Shown: positions 7,456-16,490, counted from the stretch's first letter. The stretch is 64,000 bases of DNA from Alcanivorax sp. (GCF_019431375.1 NZ_CP080267.1:3902001-3966000), one strand, 5' to 3'. The notes: generated by a model from the letters alone, not told the origin. A program made the numbers and translations.

Positions 7456-8912
7456 ATCTGGTCTGGTATCGCAACGATCTGCGAGTCCATTCGCATCGTG
7501 CCCTGCAGCAGGCGCTGGAGCGGGATGAACCGGTAATGGCCGTGTATTGCCTATGCGAGCAGCAGTGGGACACCCACGAAGTGGCACCGTTGCGTCGCTG
7601 GTATGTGCTGCAAAGTCTGCTGGAACTGGGTGATGCCCTGGCGGAGCGGGGCGTGGACCTGCATGTGCTGGATGCTGGTGATTTCGCCGCCGTGCCAGCA
7701 ATGCTCGCGGATTTTGTCAGGGAGCACGATATTGAGCGCATTTTCTGCAGCCGCGAGTATCCGCTGAACGAATTGGATCGGGACAGGGCTGTGGCTCGGG
7801 CGCTGGAGCCGCAGGGGGTGGCCATCACTGGCTTTGATGACAGCGTGCTGGTCCCACCGCGCACTCTGAACACCGGCAAGGGTACCCCCTATACGGTTTT
7901 CAGTGCCTACAAGAAACGCTGGGATGTGTGGCTCGACAGCCACTTTCAGCCGGTGCCGGCGTTGTCGGTAGATGGCCACGGCAAGGGGCGCTTTGTGGGC
8001 AAGGCCGCGGTGGAAGCGGCGCTGAAGACACTGACCATACCCGACAGCCTGACCCGCCACTGGCAACCCGGGGAGGCCGCGGCACTGGAACAGCTGGACC
8101 ACTTTGCCGAGCATCACCTGGCCGGTTACCGCAAGCACCGGGATTTTCCCGCCGAGCCTGCTACCAGTGCCCTGTCCGCGGCCCTGTCTGCCGGGACCCT
8201 GTCGCCGGCCAGCTGTTATCGGGTGGCCACGCTGGCCATGGCCGATGCGGGAGCCCGGGACGGGGCCGCCTGCTGGATTGGCGAGCTGGCCTGGCGGGAT
8301 TTCTATCGCCAGATCATGGCCCGTTTTCCCCGGGTCAGTCGCGGTGGGGCGTTCCGGCCGGAAACCGAGCTGCTGCAGTGGTCCCGGGACCCGTCCCTGT
8401 TCCAGGCCTGGTGCGAAGGGCGCACCGGCTACCCGCTGGTGGATGCGGCCATGCGCCAGCTGGTGGCCACCGGCTGGATGCACAACCGTCTGCGCATGGT
8501 CACGGCCATGTTCCTCAGCAAGCATCTGTGGCTGGACTGGCGGCTGGGGGAGCGCTTCTTCATGCAGCACCTGATCGACGGGGACTTTGCTGCCAACAAT
8601 GGTGGCTGGCAGTGGAGTGCCTCTTCCGGTACCGATGCGGTGCCGTATTTCCGGGTCTTCAATCCCGTGCGCCAAAGCCAGCGATTCGATGCCCAGGGGC
8701 AGTTTATCGCCCGCTGGGTGCCGGAATTGCGCGAGCTGGATAACAAGACCGTCCACGAACCCTGGAAACAACCTTTACTGGCGCCCGACTATCCGCCCCC
8801 GGTGGTACCCCATGCCGGTGTGCGCGAGCGGGTCACCGAGGCGTTCAAGGCCGCCAAGGCCCAGTACGACCACAGCAACCACAGTCCCATCAGCAAAAAG
8901 GAACAGGCATGA
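7452..8912 (+). CDS. phrB: Deoxyribodipyrimidine photolyase (class I CPD)
   Basis: Light-driven enzyme that splits cyclobutane pyrimidine dimers in DNA. The product has 486 residues. The N-terminal alpha/beta antenna domain (residues 1-130) starts with MNLVWYRNDLRVHSHRAL. The helical FAD domain has ELAWRDFYRQIM, EGRTGYPLVDAAMRQL, GWMHNRLRMVTAMFL, GDFAANNGGWQWSAS and DAVPYFRVFNP, which include the FAD-contacting Arg/Asn/Trp residues and electron-transfer tryptophans of the E. coli enzyme. It is coupled to the regulator upstream and the oxidoreductase downstream by ATGA overlaps. Confidence 0.96.
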   Translation: MNLVWYRNDLRVHSHRALQQALERDEPVMAVYCLCEQQWDTHEVAPLRRWYVLQSLLELGDALAERGVDLHVLDAGDFAAVPAMLADFVREHDIERIFCSREYPLNELDRDRAVARALEPQGVAITGFDDSVLVPPRTLNTGKGTPYTVFSAYKKRWDVWLDSHFQPVPALSVDGHGKGRFVGKAAVEAALKTLTIPDSLTRHWQPGEAAALEQLDHFAEHHLAGYRKHRDFPAEPATSALSAALSAGTLSPASCYRVATLAMADAGARDGAACWIGELAWRDFYRQIMARFPRVSRGGAFRPETELLQWSRDPSLFQAWCEGRTGYPLVDAAMRQLVATGWMHNRLRMVTAMFLSKHLWLDWRLGERFFMQHLIDGDFAANNGGWQWSASSGTDAVPYFRVFNPVRQSQRFDAQGQFIARWVPELRELDNKTVHEPWKQPLLAPDYPPPVVPHAGVRERVTEAFKAAKAQYDHSNHSPISKKEQA

Positions 8913-10162
8913 GTCAGCGTATTGCCATCGTCGGCGCCGGTATCAGTGGCCTCACCGCCGCCTGGTATCTGTCCCGACATCATCGGGTGGACGTCTTCGA
9001 GGCTAACGACTATCTCGGTGGCCACACCTGCACCGTACCGGTGAGCCGTGAGCACGGTGATTACGCCATCGATGTGGGCTTTATCGTTTTCAATGATCGC
9101 ACCTACCCCAACTATCTGCGCCTGCTGGATGAACTGGGCCTGCAGGGTAAGCCCACCGCCATGGGTTTTGCGGTTAGTGACCAGCGCAACGGGCTGGAGT
9201 ATTGCGGTGACGGCCTGGGCGGTATTTTTGCCCAGAAGCGCAACCTGCTGAGTCCGTCTCACTGGCGTTTTATCGGCGATATTCTGCGTTTCAATCGCCA
9301 TGCGCCCGGCTTGTTGGACAGTGAAGCGGGGGAAATGCCCCTGGGGGAATACCTGCGCCGTCACGGTTACGGGGAGCGTTTCTGCCGCGATTATATTCTC
9401 GCCATGGGCGGGGCCATCTGGTCCTGTTCCCTGGAGCAGATGGAAGTGTTTCCGGCGAAATTCTTTATCCGCTTTTTTCAGAATCATGGCTTGCTGTCGC
9501 TGACCAACCGGCCCCAGTGGTATGTGGTGCCCGGGGGCTCCAACCAATATGTGGCTCCTCTGGTGGAGCAGTGTTCAGCCCGTTTTCATACCCGTTCAGC
9601 GGTCAGTGCAGTACGCCGCCATGAGCAGGGTGTCACCCTCACGGTGAACGGCGAGCAGCAAGCGTTTGATCAGGTGATTCTTGCCTGCCACAGCGATCAG
9701 GCCCTGGCCTTGCTTGCCGACCCGGACAGCCGCGAAGGCGATTGTCTGTCACGGCTCGGTTATCAGGATAACGAGGTGGTGCTACATACAGATATCCGTC
9801 TGTTGCCCAGGCAGCAGAGAGTCTGGTCGAGCTGGAATGCGCTGTTGTTCGATGATGATCAGGAGCGCGTACAGGTGACCTATGACATGAATATTCTGCA
9901 GGGTATTCAGGCGCCGGAAACTTTCTGCGTGACACTCAACGCCACGGACAGAATTGACCCGGAGAAAATCATCGCCCGTTATCACTTTGCCCATCCTCTG
10001 TTCACTCCAGACACAGTGGCGGCACGGGAAACCCTGCTGACGGGCAATGGTGAACGACGCACCTGGTATGCCGGTGCCTGGTGTCGCAATGGCTTCCATG
10101 AGGATGGTGTGGTGTCGGCCCTGGATGTGGTGCGGGCATTGTCCCCGGAGTCTGCCCCGTGA
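8909..10162 (+). CDS. FAD-dependent amine-oxidase-type oxidoreductase (COG2907)
   Basis: A 417-residue flavoprotein. The N-terminal dinucleotide fold reads IAIVGAGISGLTAAWYL, with the acidic end of beta-2 at VFEAND and YLGGHT after it. A C-terminal WYAGAWCRNGFHEDG segment closes the FAD site, as in the amine-oxidase/desaturase-like group. The same gene trio (flavoprotein, DUF1365, Cfa-like methyltransferase) occurs in light or singlet-oxygen regulons of other proteobacteria, and I recall related Rhodobacter genes making modified (furan) fatty acids. The likely substrate is thus an unsaturated acyl chain in membrane lipid; this is inference. Confidence 0.82.
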   Translation: MSQRIAIVGAGISGLTAAWYLSRHHRVDVFEANDYLGGHTCTVPVSREHGDYAIDVGFIVFNDRTYPNYLRLLDELGLQGKPTAMGFAVSDQRNGLEYCGDGLGGIFAQKRNLLSPSHWRFIGDILRFNRHAPGLLDSEAGEMPLGEYLRRHGYGERFCRDYILAMGGAIWSCSLEQMEVFPAKFFIRFFQNHGLLSLTNRPQWYVVPGGSNQYVAPLVEQCSARFHTRSAVSAVRRHEQGVTLTVNGEQQAFDQVILACHSDQALALLADPDSREGDCLSRLGYQDNEVVLHTDIRLLPRQQRVWSSWNALLFDDDQERVQVTYDMNILQGIQAPETFCVTLNATDRIDPEKIIARYHFAHPLFTPDTVAARETLLTGNGERRTWYAGAWCRNGFHEDGVVSALDVVRALSPESAP

Positions 10163-10926
10163 TTACCCAGGCGATAGCAAGGGGCAAGGTATGGCACCAG
10201 CGCCTGGTGCCATTCCGCCATGGGTTCCACTACCCGCTGTGGTTGGTCTGGTGTGATCTGGCGGAGGTGGATGCCATGTTGGCAAAGCATCCTGGCTGGG
10301 GTCGTCGCTGGCGGCCGGTGGTGTTCCGTGACAGTGATTTTGTGGACGCCAGACAGGATAACCTGGAAGGCAAGGTCCGTGAGAAGGCGGCAGCACTGGG
10401 TCTGGAATGGTCCGGGGGCAGGGTGGTGATGCTGGGCCAGTGGCGCACCCTGGGGACGTTGTTCAATCCGCTGGTGCTGTATCTGCATTTTCCCGAAGAC
10501 AGCGATCAGCCGGATAGCATGTTGGCAGAAGTACAAAACACTCCCTGGCGTGAGCGTCATTTCTATCCACTGAACCTGCAAAAAAACGAACAAGGGGGCT
10601 GGCAGGTCAGTCACCCAAAGGCTTTCCATGTGTCCCCGTTTCTGCCCATGGCGTTGGACTATCATTGGGATCTTCACGTGGCTTTACCCGGTTTGCGCCT
10701 AGTCTTGGAAGACAGAAAGGAAGATCAAGTCGTTTTCGTGGCAGGTTTACAGCTGAATTTGCAGGAAGCCAGCAGTCGCACAATGAGAACGGTGGTCTTC
10801 CGGTTTGGCGCTCAGGGACTGGCCACGTTGCGTGCCATTTACTGGCAGGCATTCCGGCTATGGCGCAAAGGGGCGAGATTTCATACTCACCCCGGCAAAA
10901 ACAGTAACAATCGGTACGGAGATTGA
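10159..10926 (+). CDS. DUF1365 family protein
   Basis: A 255-residue protein of unknown biochemical function, starting with GTG inside the stop of the preceding gene (GTGA). Family features seen: an RHGFHYPLWLVWCDL-type N-terminal segment, VVMLGQWRTLGTLFNPL in the middle, the acidic/aromatic region around NTPWRERHFYPLN, KAFHVSPFLPM, and a hydrophobic LATLRAIYWQAFRLW near the C-terminus. DUF1365 proteins almost always lie between a COG2907 flavoprotein and a Cfa-like methyltransferase, as here, so a part in fatty-acyl modification is likely but unproven. Confidence 0.85.
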   Translation: MITQAIARGKVWHQRLVPFRHGFHYPLWLVWCDLAEVDAMLAKHPGWGRRWRPVVFRDSDFVDARQDNLEGKVREKAAALGLEWSGGRVVMLGQWRTLGTLFNPLVLYLHFPEDSDQPDSMLAEVQNTPWRERHFYPLNLQKNEQGGWQVSHPKAFHVSPFLPMALDYHWDLHVALPGLRLVLEDRKEDQVVFVAGLQLNLQEASSRTMRTVVFRFGAQGLATLRAIYWQAFRLWRKGARFHTHPGKNSNNRYGD

Positions 10927-10930
10927 CCGC

Positions 10931-12193
10931 ATGCTGTCTGGCGAAAAAGCCACAACAAATCGACTGGCGCACAGTGTGACTATTAGCTGGCCACAGACAG
11001 TGGCTCGCAAACTGGTGCTGGCGCGACTTAATGCGCTGCCTCACGGCGCTCTCCGTATTCATGAACCCGATGGCAATCGGGTCATTATCGGCGGCAATTC
11101 TTCACATGGTGATGCAGCGATCATTCGCCTGCGTGATTGGCGCACCTATACCATGATGATGAGTGGCGGTGCCCTGGGCGCGGCAGAAGCTTACATGGAA
11201 AAAGGCTGGGATAGCCCGGACCTGGTGGCAGTCATTCGTTACTTTGCTGCCAACGTAGACGCCATGAAAGCCCTGGAAGGTGGCATGGCATTGTTGTCAA
11301 AGCCGGCCCTGAAGGTATTGCATCGCTACAACCGTAATTCCCTGCAGGGATCCCGTCGCAACATCTCTGCCCACTACGATCTGGGCAATGATTTCTTTAG
11401 CCTTTTTCTGGATCGCAGCATGATGTATTCCAGCGCGGTGTTTCCCCGCCCGGATGCGTCGCTGGAAGAGGCCTCTGATTACAAGCTGGAAAAGATCTGC
11501 CAGTATTTGTCACTGGCCCCGGGCATGACCCTGCTGGAAATCGGCACTGGCTGGGGCGGTCTCGCCATTCATGCGGCCAAGCATCATGGTGTACAGGTCA
11601 CCACCACCACTATTTCCCGGGAACAGGCTCGCCATGCCCGGGAGCGTGTCGTGGAGGAAGGTCTCGAAGACAGGGTGACGGTGCTGGAAGAGGATTATCG
11701 CGAGCTCACCGGCCAGTATGATCGGGTGGTGTCCGTAGAAATGATCGAAGCGGTGGGGGCGGAGTTCCTGCCCGGCTATTTCCAGGTGCTTGGCGAGAGG
11801 TTGAAAGCGGATGGCAAGATGGTCTTGCAGGCCATCACGGTACCGGATCAGCGCTATGAACACGCCTTGAAGCAGGTGGATTTCATCAAGCGCTACATTT
11901 TCCCCGGCGGTTTCCTGCCCAGCGTCTCGGTGATGTGCCAGCACCTGGCAGACCATACCCGCATGGTCGCCACGGAACTCCATGACATCGGCCACGATTA
12001 CGCCCTGACCTTGCACCACTGGCGCGAACGCTTCCTGGCGGCCTTGCCAAAAGTCAGGGAGTTGGGCTTTGACGAGCGCTTTATCCGTATGTGGGATTAC
12101 TACCTCTGTTATTGCGAGGGTGCCTTCCTGGAACGTGCCATCAGTACTGTGCATCTGGTGGCAGCCGGCCCCGACTATCGCCCGGCATCTTGA
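10931..12193 (+). CDS. Cfa-like SAM-dependent methyltransferase (UfaM-type candidate)
   Basis: SAM-dependent methyltransferase of the cyclopropane-fatty-acid synthase family, 420 residues. The SAM-binding loop is LLEIGTGWGGLA, followed by the family's VSVEMIEAVG and YIFPGGFLPS. Two bicarbonate-binding residues of E. coli Cfa are replaced: the segment equivalent to QYSCAYW (Cys139) reads MYSSAVF, and LLHTI (His266) reads VLQAI. The Glu and Tyr are kept. This points to a methyltransferase of the UfaM/UfaA kind rather than a true cyclopropane synthase. The start at 10931 is 4 bases after the DUF1365 stop with GGAGA upstream. It is the last gene of the operon. Confidence 0.85.
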   Translation: MLSGEKATTNRLAHSVTISWPQTVARKLVLARLNALPHGALRIHEPDGNRVIIGGNSSHGDAAIIRLRDWRTYTMMMSGGALGAAEAYMEKGWDSPDLVAVIRYFAANVDAMKALEGGMALLSKPALKVLHRYNRNSLQGSRRNISAHYDLGNDFFSLFLDRSMMYSSAVFPRPDASLEEASDYKLEKICQYLSLAPGMTLLEIGTGWGGLAIHAAKHHGVQVTTTTISREQARHARERVVEEGLEDRVTVLEEDYRELTGQYDRVVSVEMIEAVGAEFLPGYFQVLGERLKADGKMVLQAITVPDQRYEHALKQVDFIKRYIFPGGFLPSVSVMCQHLADHTRMVATELHDIGHDYALTLHHWRERFLAALPKVRELGFDERFIRMWDYYLCYCEGAFLERAISTVHLVAAGPDYRPAS

Positions 12194-12198
12194 AAAGC

Positions 12199-12217
12199 CG
12201 CCCGTCCGGGCGCATTT
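12199..12217 (+). terminator. Short terminator at the end of the light operon
   Basis: CGCCCG-TC-CGGGCG followed by CATTTT lies six bases after the stop. The stem is short and the T run only four, so termination is probably partial. A second perfect 7-bp hairpin (12240-12256) without a T run follows. Confidence 0.5.
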
Positions 12218-12340
12218 TAACTATCAAGGGTATTTGTGTGGCGCCGTTTCGGCGCCGCGTTGTGGTATTATGCCCGCCCTGATTTCCTGGTTGTTACCTA
12301 AGTTATTGATATCAGGGGGAAACCCCGGGCGGTGAAGCCA

Positions 12341-13390
12341 ATGACAGCAGAGGCACAAGCACTGGTACAGGCCCACCTGGCCAAGGTGGAACACGAAGAC
12401 TCCCTCAGCGAGGAGCAACGTGCATCCTACCGTCAGCGCATTAAGGAATTGTTACGCCAGCGCGACGCGGTACTGGTGGCCCACTATTACACCGATCCTG
12501 AAATCCAGTCTTTGGCGGAAGAAACCGGCGGCTGCGTGTCCGATTCCCTGGAAATGGCCCGCTTTGGCAAGGAACACCCGGCATCCACCCTGATTGTGGC
12601 CGGGGTCAAGTTCATGGGCGAGACCGCCAAGATTCTCAGCCCGGAAAAACGCGTTTTCATGCCCACCCTGGAAGCGACCTGCTCCCTGGATATCGGTTGT
12701 CCGGAAGACGAGTTTGCCGATTTCTGCGATCAGCATCCGGACCGCACCGTGGTGGTGTATGCCAATACCTCGGCGGCGGTGAAGGCCCGGGCCGATTGGG
12801 TGGTGACCTCTTCCATTGCGGTGGAGCTGATCGAGCATCTGGACCGCAACGGCGAAAAGATTCTCTGGGCCCCGGACAAGCACCTGGGCAGCTATGTGCG
12901 GGACAAGGCCGGTGCCGATGTACTGTGCTGGGACGGCGCCTGTATCGTGCACGAGGAATTCAAGGCCAAGGGCCTGCAGGATCTGAAAGCGGCCTACCCG
13001 GACGCTGCCATTCTGGTACATCCGGAGTCACCGGCGCCGGTGGTGGAAATGGCGGATGTGGTGGGCTCCACCTCGCAGCTGATCAAGGCTGCCTGCGAGA
13101 TGGATAACGATACCTTCATCGTCGCCACCGACAAGGGCATCTTCTACAAGATGCAGCAACTGGCGCCGGGAAAAACGTTCCTGGAAGCGCCCACTGCCGG
13201 TTCCGGTGCCACCTGTCGCAGCTGTGCCCACTGTCCGTGGATGGCTATGAACGGTTTGCAGAACATGCTGGCGGTGCTGGAAGACGACAATGGCATGGGC
13301 CAGGAAATCTTTGTGGACCCGGACCTGGCGGAAAAAGCCATGGTGCCGCTTAACCGCATGCTGGACTTTGGCAAGTCGCTGAAGTCGTAA
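12341..13390 (+). CDS. nadA: Quinolinate synthase NadA
   Basis: Iron-sulfur enzyme that condenses iminoaspartate with dihydroxyacetone phosphate to quinolinate for NAD synthesis. About 349 residues, family length. Motifs: VLVAHYYTDPEIQ, EETGGCVSDSLEMA, VAGVKFMGETAKILSP, and the C-terminal GATCRSCAHCPWMAMN with the cluster-binding cysteines. The ATG at 12341 is preferred because homologues start MTxxxxxLVQAHL; an in-frame GTG sits three codons upstream at 12332. In P. aeruginosa nadA is likewise followed by an M48 protease. Confidence 0.95.
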   Translation: MTAEAQALVQAHLAKVEHEDSLSEEQRASYRQRIKELLRQRDAVLVAHYYTDPEIQSLAEETGGCVSDSLEMARFGKEHPASTLIVAGVKFMGETAKILSPEKRVFMPTLEATCSLDIGCPEDEFADFCDQHPDRTVVVYANTSAAVKARADWVVTSSIAVELIEHLDRNGEKILWAPDKHLGSYVRDKAGADVLCWDGACIVHEEFKAKGLQDLKAAYPDAAILVHPESPAPVVEMADVVGSTSQLIKAACEMDNDTFIVATDKGIFYKMQQLAPGKTFLEAPTAGSGATCRSCAHCPWMAMNGLQNMLAVLEDDNGMGQEIFVDPDLAEKAMVPLNRMLDFGKSLKS

Positions 13391-13407
13391 GGGTATGACA
13401 ATGAAAT

Positions 13408-13436
13408 AAGGCGGCACCGTGTGCCGCCTTTTTTTG
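13408..13436 (+). terminator. Rho-independent terminator after nadA
   Basis: AAGGCGGCAC-CGT-GTGCCGCCTT is a perfect 10-bp stem followed by a run of T. It lies 17 bases after the nadA stop. Confidence 0.93.
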
Positions 13437-13460
13437 TTGGACCTGGCCTGTGTTCGCTTC

Positions 13461-13542
13461 GTTGGAGCTTTGCGTGCAAAGCGAAGATTCCAGAGGGCAC
13501 CGGGGCTGATAGAATCCTTCGCCTTGCAAGCAAGGCTCCAAC
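13461..13542. repeat. REP-like inverted pair between nadA and the M48 protease gene
   Basis: Forward unit 13461-13486 begins GTTGGAGC, has a small TTTGC..GCAAA palindrome and ends GCGAAG. The mirrored unit lies at 13516-13542 (CTTCGC..GCTCCAAC). The general form (GTxGGAGC, hairpin, GCGAA) matches Pseudomonas REP units. It lies just beyond the nadA terminator and before the 3' end of the convergent protease gene. Confidence 0.7.
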
Positions 13543-13566
13543 GGGGCGGTCAAATGCTCCGACGTC

Positions 13567-14997
13567 TCAGAATTCTTCTTCTGATAGCGCCTTCATGGTT
13601 TGCAGTCGGCCAGTCAGCTTGCTGTAAAGGGCAAAATCATTCTCGGCATCACGCAGGGCGTATTGCATCTGTTGCATGGCCTGCTGGTCTCTGCCACGCA
13701 GGAACTGGCTCTCAGCTCGTGCATGCAGGGCTCGGACCTTGTCGCCGCTATTGCCATAGGCGTCGGCAGCCAGATCCCAGATATAGGGGTTGTTGGGACG
13801 CTGGCTGAGCAAAGGCTTGAGTACCGGAAGCGCCTTGGCCGGTTGTTCACTTCGCAACAATGCCTTGCTCATCAGAATGGACGCGGGGTAATTGTCCGGA
13901 GACAGATCCAGTACTCGCTCAGCCTGGCTGATGGCTCGAGCATAATCCCCTTCGTCCAGTGCCACCTCCACCAGCCCTAGCCGGAACCACAGCTGGTCCG
14001 GGTGTTCCTCGGCCAGCGCTTGCATGATTTTTCTGGCCTGGTCAAAGCGGTCGGCACGCAGATAACTCAGTGCCAGCCCGTAACGGGCTGCCTGCAAGGC
14101 CAGGGCATTACGTTCGTTGCTGTATCGCTGGAAGTGGTCGATGGCGTGATTGTCGCCCTGAATAAAGGCAGCTTGGAGTCGGGCCTGCACCAGAAGAAAA
14201 TGTAATGAGGAATTCATTCGTGGTGAGGGCAGGGAACGTGCCCGGGAGCGGCTGTCGGCGATACGACTTTCGGTCACCGGGTGAGTGAGCAGAAATTCGG
14301 GAGGGTCGCCGGCAAAGCGCTGGTTATTGTGCATACGCTCAAAGAACCGTGGCATGGCATCCGGGTCCATACCGGCGGCGGCCAGAGTCTGCATGCCCAC
14401 CCGGTCCGCTTCCCGTTCGTTCTGGCGGGAATAGGCCAGTTGCGCCTGGATGGCTCCGGCCTGGGTGGCGGCGATGCCGGCCATACCCGCTTCGCCATCG
14501 CCGGCAATGGCCACCGCCAGACTGGCGAGCATGGCGGCCAGTACCGCGGTATTCATCTTCTTGGAATCCAGGTAACGGCGGGCGAAATGCCGCTGGCTCA
14601 CGTGGGCAATTTCGTGGGCCACCACGCCGCCTACTTCGTCTTCGTCGCGGGCATTGAGGAACAGCCCGGCGTTAAGACCGATCACCCCGCCGGGTACCGC
14701 AAAGGCGTTAATCTGGCGGCTGTTGATGACCACGATTTCCAGATTGGGCTCTTTCAGATCGCTGTAGGAGGCAAGGCGGTAGACCAGGCTTTCCACATAC
14801 TCCTGTACCAGCGGATCGGACATGATTGAGGTCTGCCCACGCAGGCCGCGCAGCCAGCTCCTGCCCAGCCGGTATTCCTGGTCGGCGGACATAAGCGCGG
14901 CAGTAGGGTCACCGAGAACCGGCAAGTCGTCGTTGGCGCTGGTGGCTGCCAGGGTGCAACAACTCATCAATAAGAGCGTGCGTAGCAAAAACTTCAA
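13567..14997 (-). CDS. bepA: M48 family metalloprotease, BepA-like with TPR domain
   Basis: Periplasmic zinc protease/chaperone related to E. coli BepA (YfgC), which monitors outer-membrane protein and LptD assembly. The catalytic HEIAH motif lies near residue 128, with the third zinc ligand region NEREADRVGMQ downstream. The C-terminal half is TPR-like (LDEGDYARAISQAERVL, LSPDNYPASILM). The TTG at 14997 is chosen as start: GGGAG stands seven bases upstream and the product begins with a clean signal peptide (MKFLLRTLLLMSCCTLAATSA). An in-frame GTG at 15033 would add 12 polar residues. Confidence 0.88.
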   Translation of the reverse strand: MKFLLRTLLLMSCCTLAATSANDDLPVLGDPTAALMSADQEYRLGRSWLRGLRGQTSIMSDPLVQEYVESLVYRLASYSDLKEPNLEIVVINSRQINAFAVPGGVIGLNAGLFLNARDEDEVGGVVAHEIAHVSQRHFARRYLDSKKMNTAVLAAMLASLAVAIAGDGEAGMAGIAATQAGAIQAQLAYSRQNEREADRVGMQTLAAAGMDPDAMPRFFERMHNNQRFAGDPPEFLLTHPVTESRIADSRSRARSLPSPRMNSSLHFLLVQARLQAAFIQGDNHAIDHFQRYSNERNALALQAARYGLALSYLRADRFDQARKIMQALAEEHPDQLWFRLGLVEVALDEGDYARAISQAERVLDLSPDNYPASILMSKALLRSEQPAKALPVLKPLLSQRPNNPYIWDLAADAYGNSGDKVRALHARAESQFLRGRDQQAMQQMQYALRDAENDFALYSKLTGRLQTMKALSEEEF

Positions 14998-15104
14998 GTA
15001 GGTGCTCCCGTGATTATTTGTGCTGGCCGACACAGGCCGGCCCTTATTCCATAGCCGGGTTGTGACTATAATGCCGGTAGACTAGAGACGAATGAAGCGC
15101 CCGT

Positions 15105-15353
15105 ATGAGCGATCAGCCTATCGACCTGCAGATTGATGCCTCCAGCCTGCAATGTCCCATGCCATTGCTGAAGACCCGGCAGGCGCTGAGGCATCTGAAA
15201 CCGGGGCAACTACTGGAGGTCATCGCCACCGACGCCGCTTCCGCCGACGACATTCCTGCCTATTTGAGACAATCCTGCCACGAGCTGGTTCGCATGGACG
15301 AAAATAAGGGCCACTATGCCTTTGTGATTCGCCGCGGCGAACAGGAGAGCTGA
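15105..15353 (+). CDS. tusA: TusA/SirA-family sulfurtransferase
   Basis: Small sulfur-carrier protein of 82 residues. The persulfide cysteine lies in LQCPMPLLKTRQAL (the CPxP motif of TusA). The family supplies sulfur for thiouridine in tRNA or for molybdenum cofactor. The order nadA - M48 protease - tusA-like - perM - bcp is the one I recall from P. aeruginosa (PA1004-PA1008). The stop overlaps the next start (TGATG). Confidence 0.85.
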   Translation: MSDQPIDLQIDASSLQCPMPLLKTRQALRHLKPGQLLEVIATDAASADDIPAYLRQSCHELVRMDENKGHYAFVIRRGEQES

Positions 15354-16444
15354 TGTTACGTATCCTCAAGAACTGGTCCGAAAAGTACTTCTCCGACGAG
15401 GAGGCGGTGTATCTGCTGGTGGTATTGCTGGCCGCCGGACTGGTGATCCTGTTTTTCGGTGGCATGCTGGCGCCGGTGCTGGCCGCCATTGTGATTGCCT
15501 ACCTGATGCAGGGACTGGTGGCCGGGCTGGAGCGCAAGGGCATGCGGCGTCTGCTGGCAGTAAACCTGGTGTTCACCCTGTTCCTGGGTTTGCTGATCGC
15601 CACCCTGGTGGTATTGCTGCCCATGGTCTGGCGCCAGACCTTGCTACTGGTGCAGGACCAGTTACCCCATTTGCTCAAGAACGGAGAAAGCTGGCTGAGG
15701 CAGTTGCCGGAACATTACCCGGAAGTGATCTCCATGGAGCAGGTCAATTCCATCGTTGCGGTAATCCAGCGACAGGTGGCAGAAGCCGGTCAGGGGGTGC
15801 TGACACTGTCGCTGGCGTCCATCCCCAACCTGGTGGAGGTAATGGTCTTTCTGGTGTTGTTGCCGTTGCTGGTGTTCTTTTTCCTCAAGGATAGGGAAGC
15901 GATTACCAGCTGGATGATGCGCTTCTTGCCACGGCGTCGCCGGATTCTTGATCATGTCTGGCATGAAATGGATGACCAGATTGCCAACTATGTGCGCGGC
16001 AAGGCCATCGAGATATTGTTGGTGGGCAGCGTCACCTTCATCGCGTTCCTGTTGCTGGGCATGCACTACACCGTACTGTTGGCGGTGCTGGTGGGGCTGT
16101 CCGTGGTGGTGCCCTACATCGGTGCTACCGTGGTGACACTGCCGGTGGCTGTAGCTGCCTATGTACAGTTTGGCTGGAGTGGGGACTTTGCTCTGGTGAT
16201 GGTGATTTACGGTGTCATCCAGTTTATTGATGGCAATATTCTGGTGCCGCTATTGTTCTCCGAGGCGGTGAACCTGCACCCGGTGGCGATCATTACTGCC
16301 ATCCTGCTGTTCGGTGGCCTGTGGGGCCTGTGGGGTGTCTTCTTTGCCATTCCCCTGGCGACCCTGATCAAGGCGGTGATCAATGCCTGGCCCAGGCAAG
16401 CGGATTACCCTGATGCGGAGGGGAAGGAGCAGGTGGCCCCATGA
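15353..16444 (+). CDS. AI-2E family transporter (PerM/YhhT-like)
   Basis: Inner-membrane protein of 363 residues with about eight hydrophobic segments: two near the N-terminus (VYLLVVLLAAGLVILFF), one around residues 160-180, and a dense cluster after 215 (VGSVTFIAFLLLGM, VLVGLSVVVPYIGATVV). It carries the family's DGNILVPLLFSEAVNLHPV and WGLWGVFFAIPLATLIKAV segments. Some relatives export autoinducer-2 and others are Na+/H+ antiporters; the substrate here cannot be told. Translation is coupled to tusA. Confidence 0.88.
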   Translation: MLRILKNWSEKYFSDEEAVYLLVVLLAAGLVILFFGGMLAPVLAAIVIAYLMQGLVAGLERKGMRRLLAVNLVFTLFLGLLIATLVVLLPMVWRQTLLLVQDQLPHLLKNGESWLRQLPEHYPEVISMEQVNSIVAVIQRQVAEAGQGVLTLSLASIPNLVEVMVFLVLLPLLVFFFLKDREAITSWMMRFLPRRRRILDHVWHEMDDQIANYVRGKAIEILLVGSVTFIAFLLLGMHYTVLLAVLVGLSVVVPYIGATVVTLPVAVAAYVQFGWSGDFALVMVIYGVIQFIDGNILVPLLFSEAVNLHPVAIITAILLFGGLWGLWGVFFAIPLATLIKAVINAWPRQADYPDAEGKEQVAP

Positions 16445-16457
16445 CCGGATTAGATCA

Positions 16458-16481
16458 GGGGCGCCTTTGCGCCCCTTTTTT
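16458..16481. terminator. Bidirectional terminator between perM-like gene and bcp
   Basis: GGGGCGC-CTTT-GCGCCCC followed by TTTTTT lies between two convergent genes that are only 46 bases apart. It can serve the + strand directly. Confidence 0.88.
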
Positions 16482-16490
16482 AGGGGTTTC

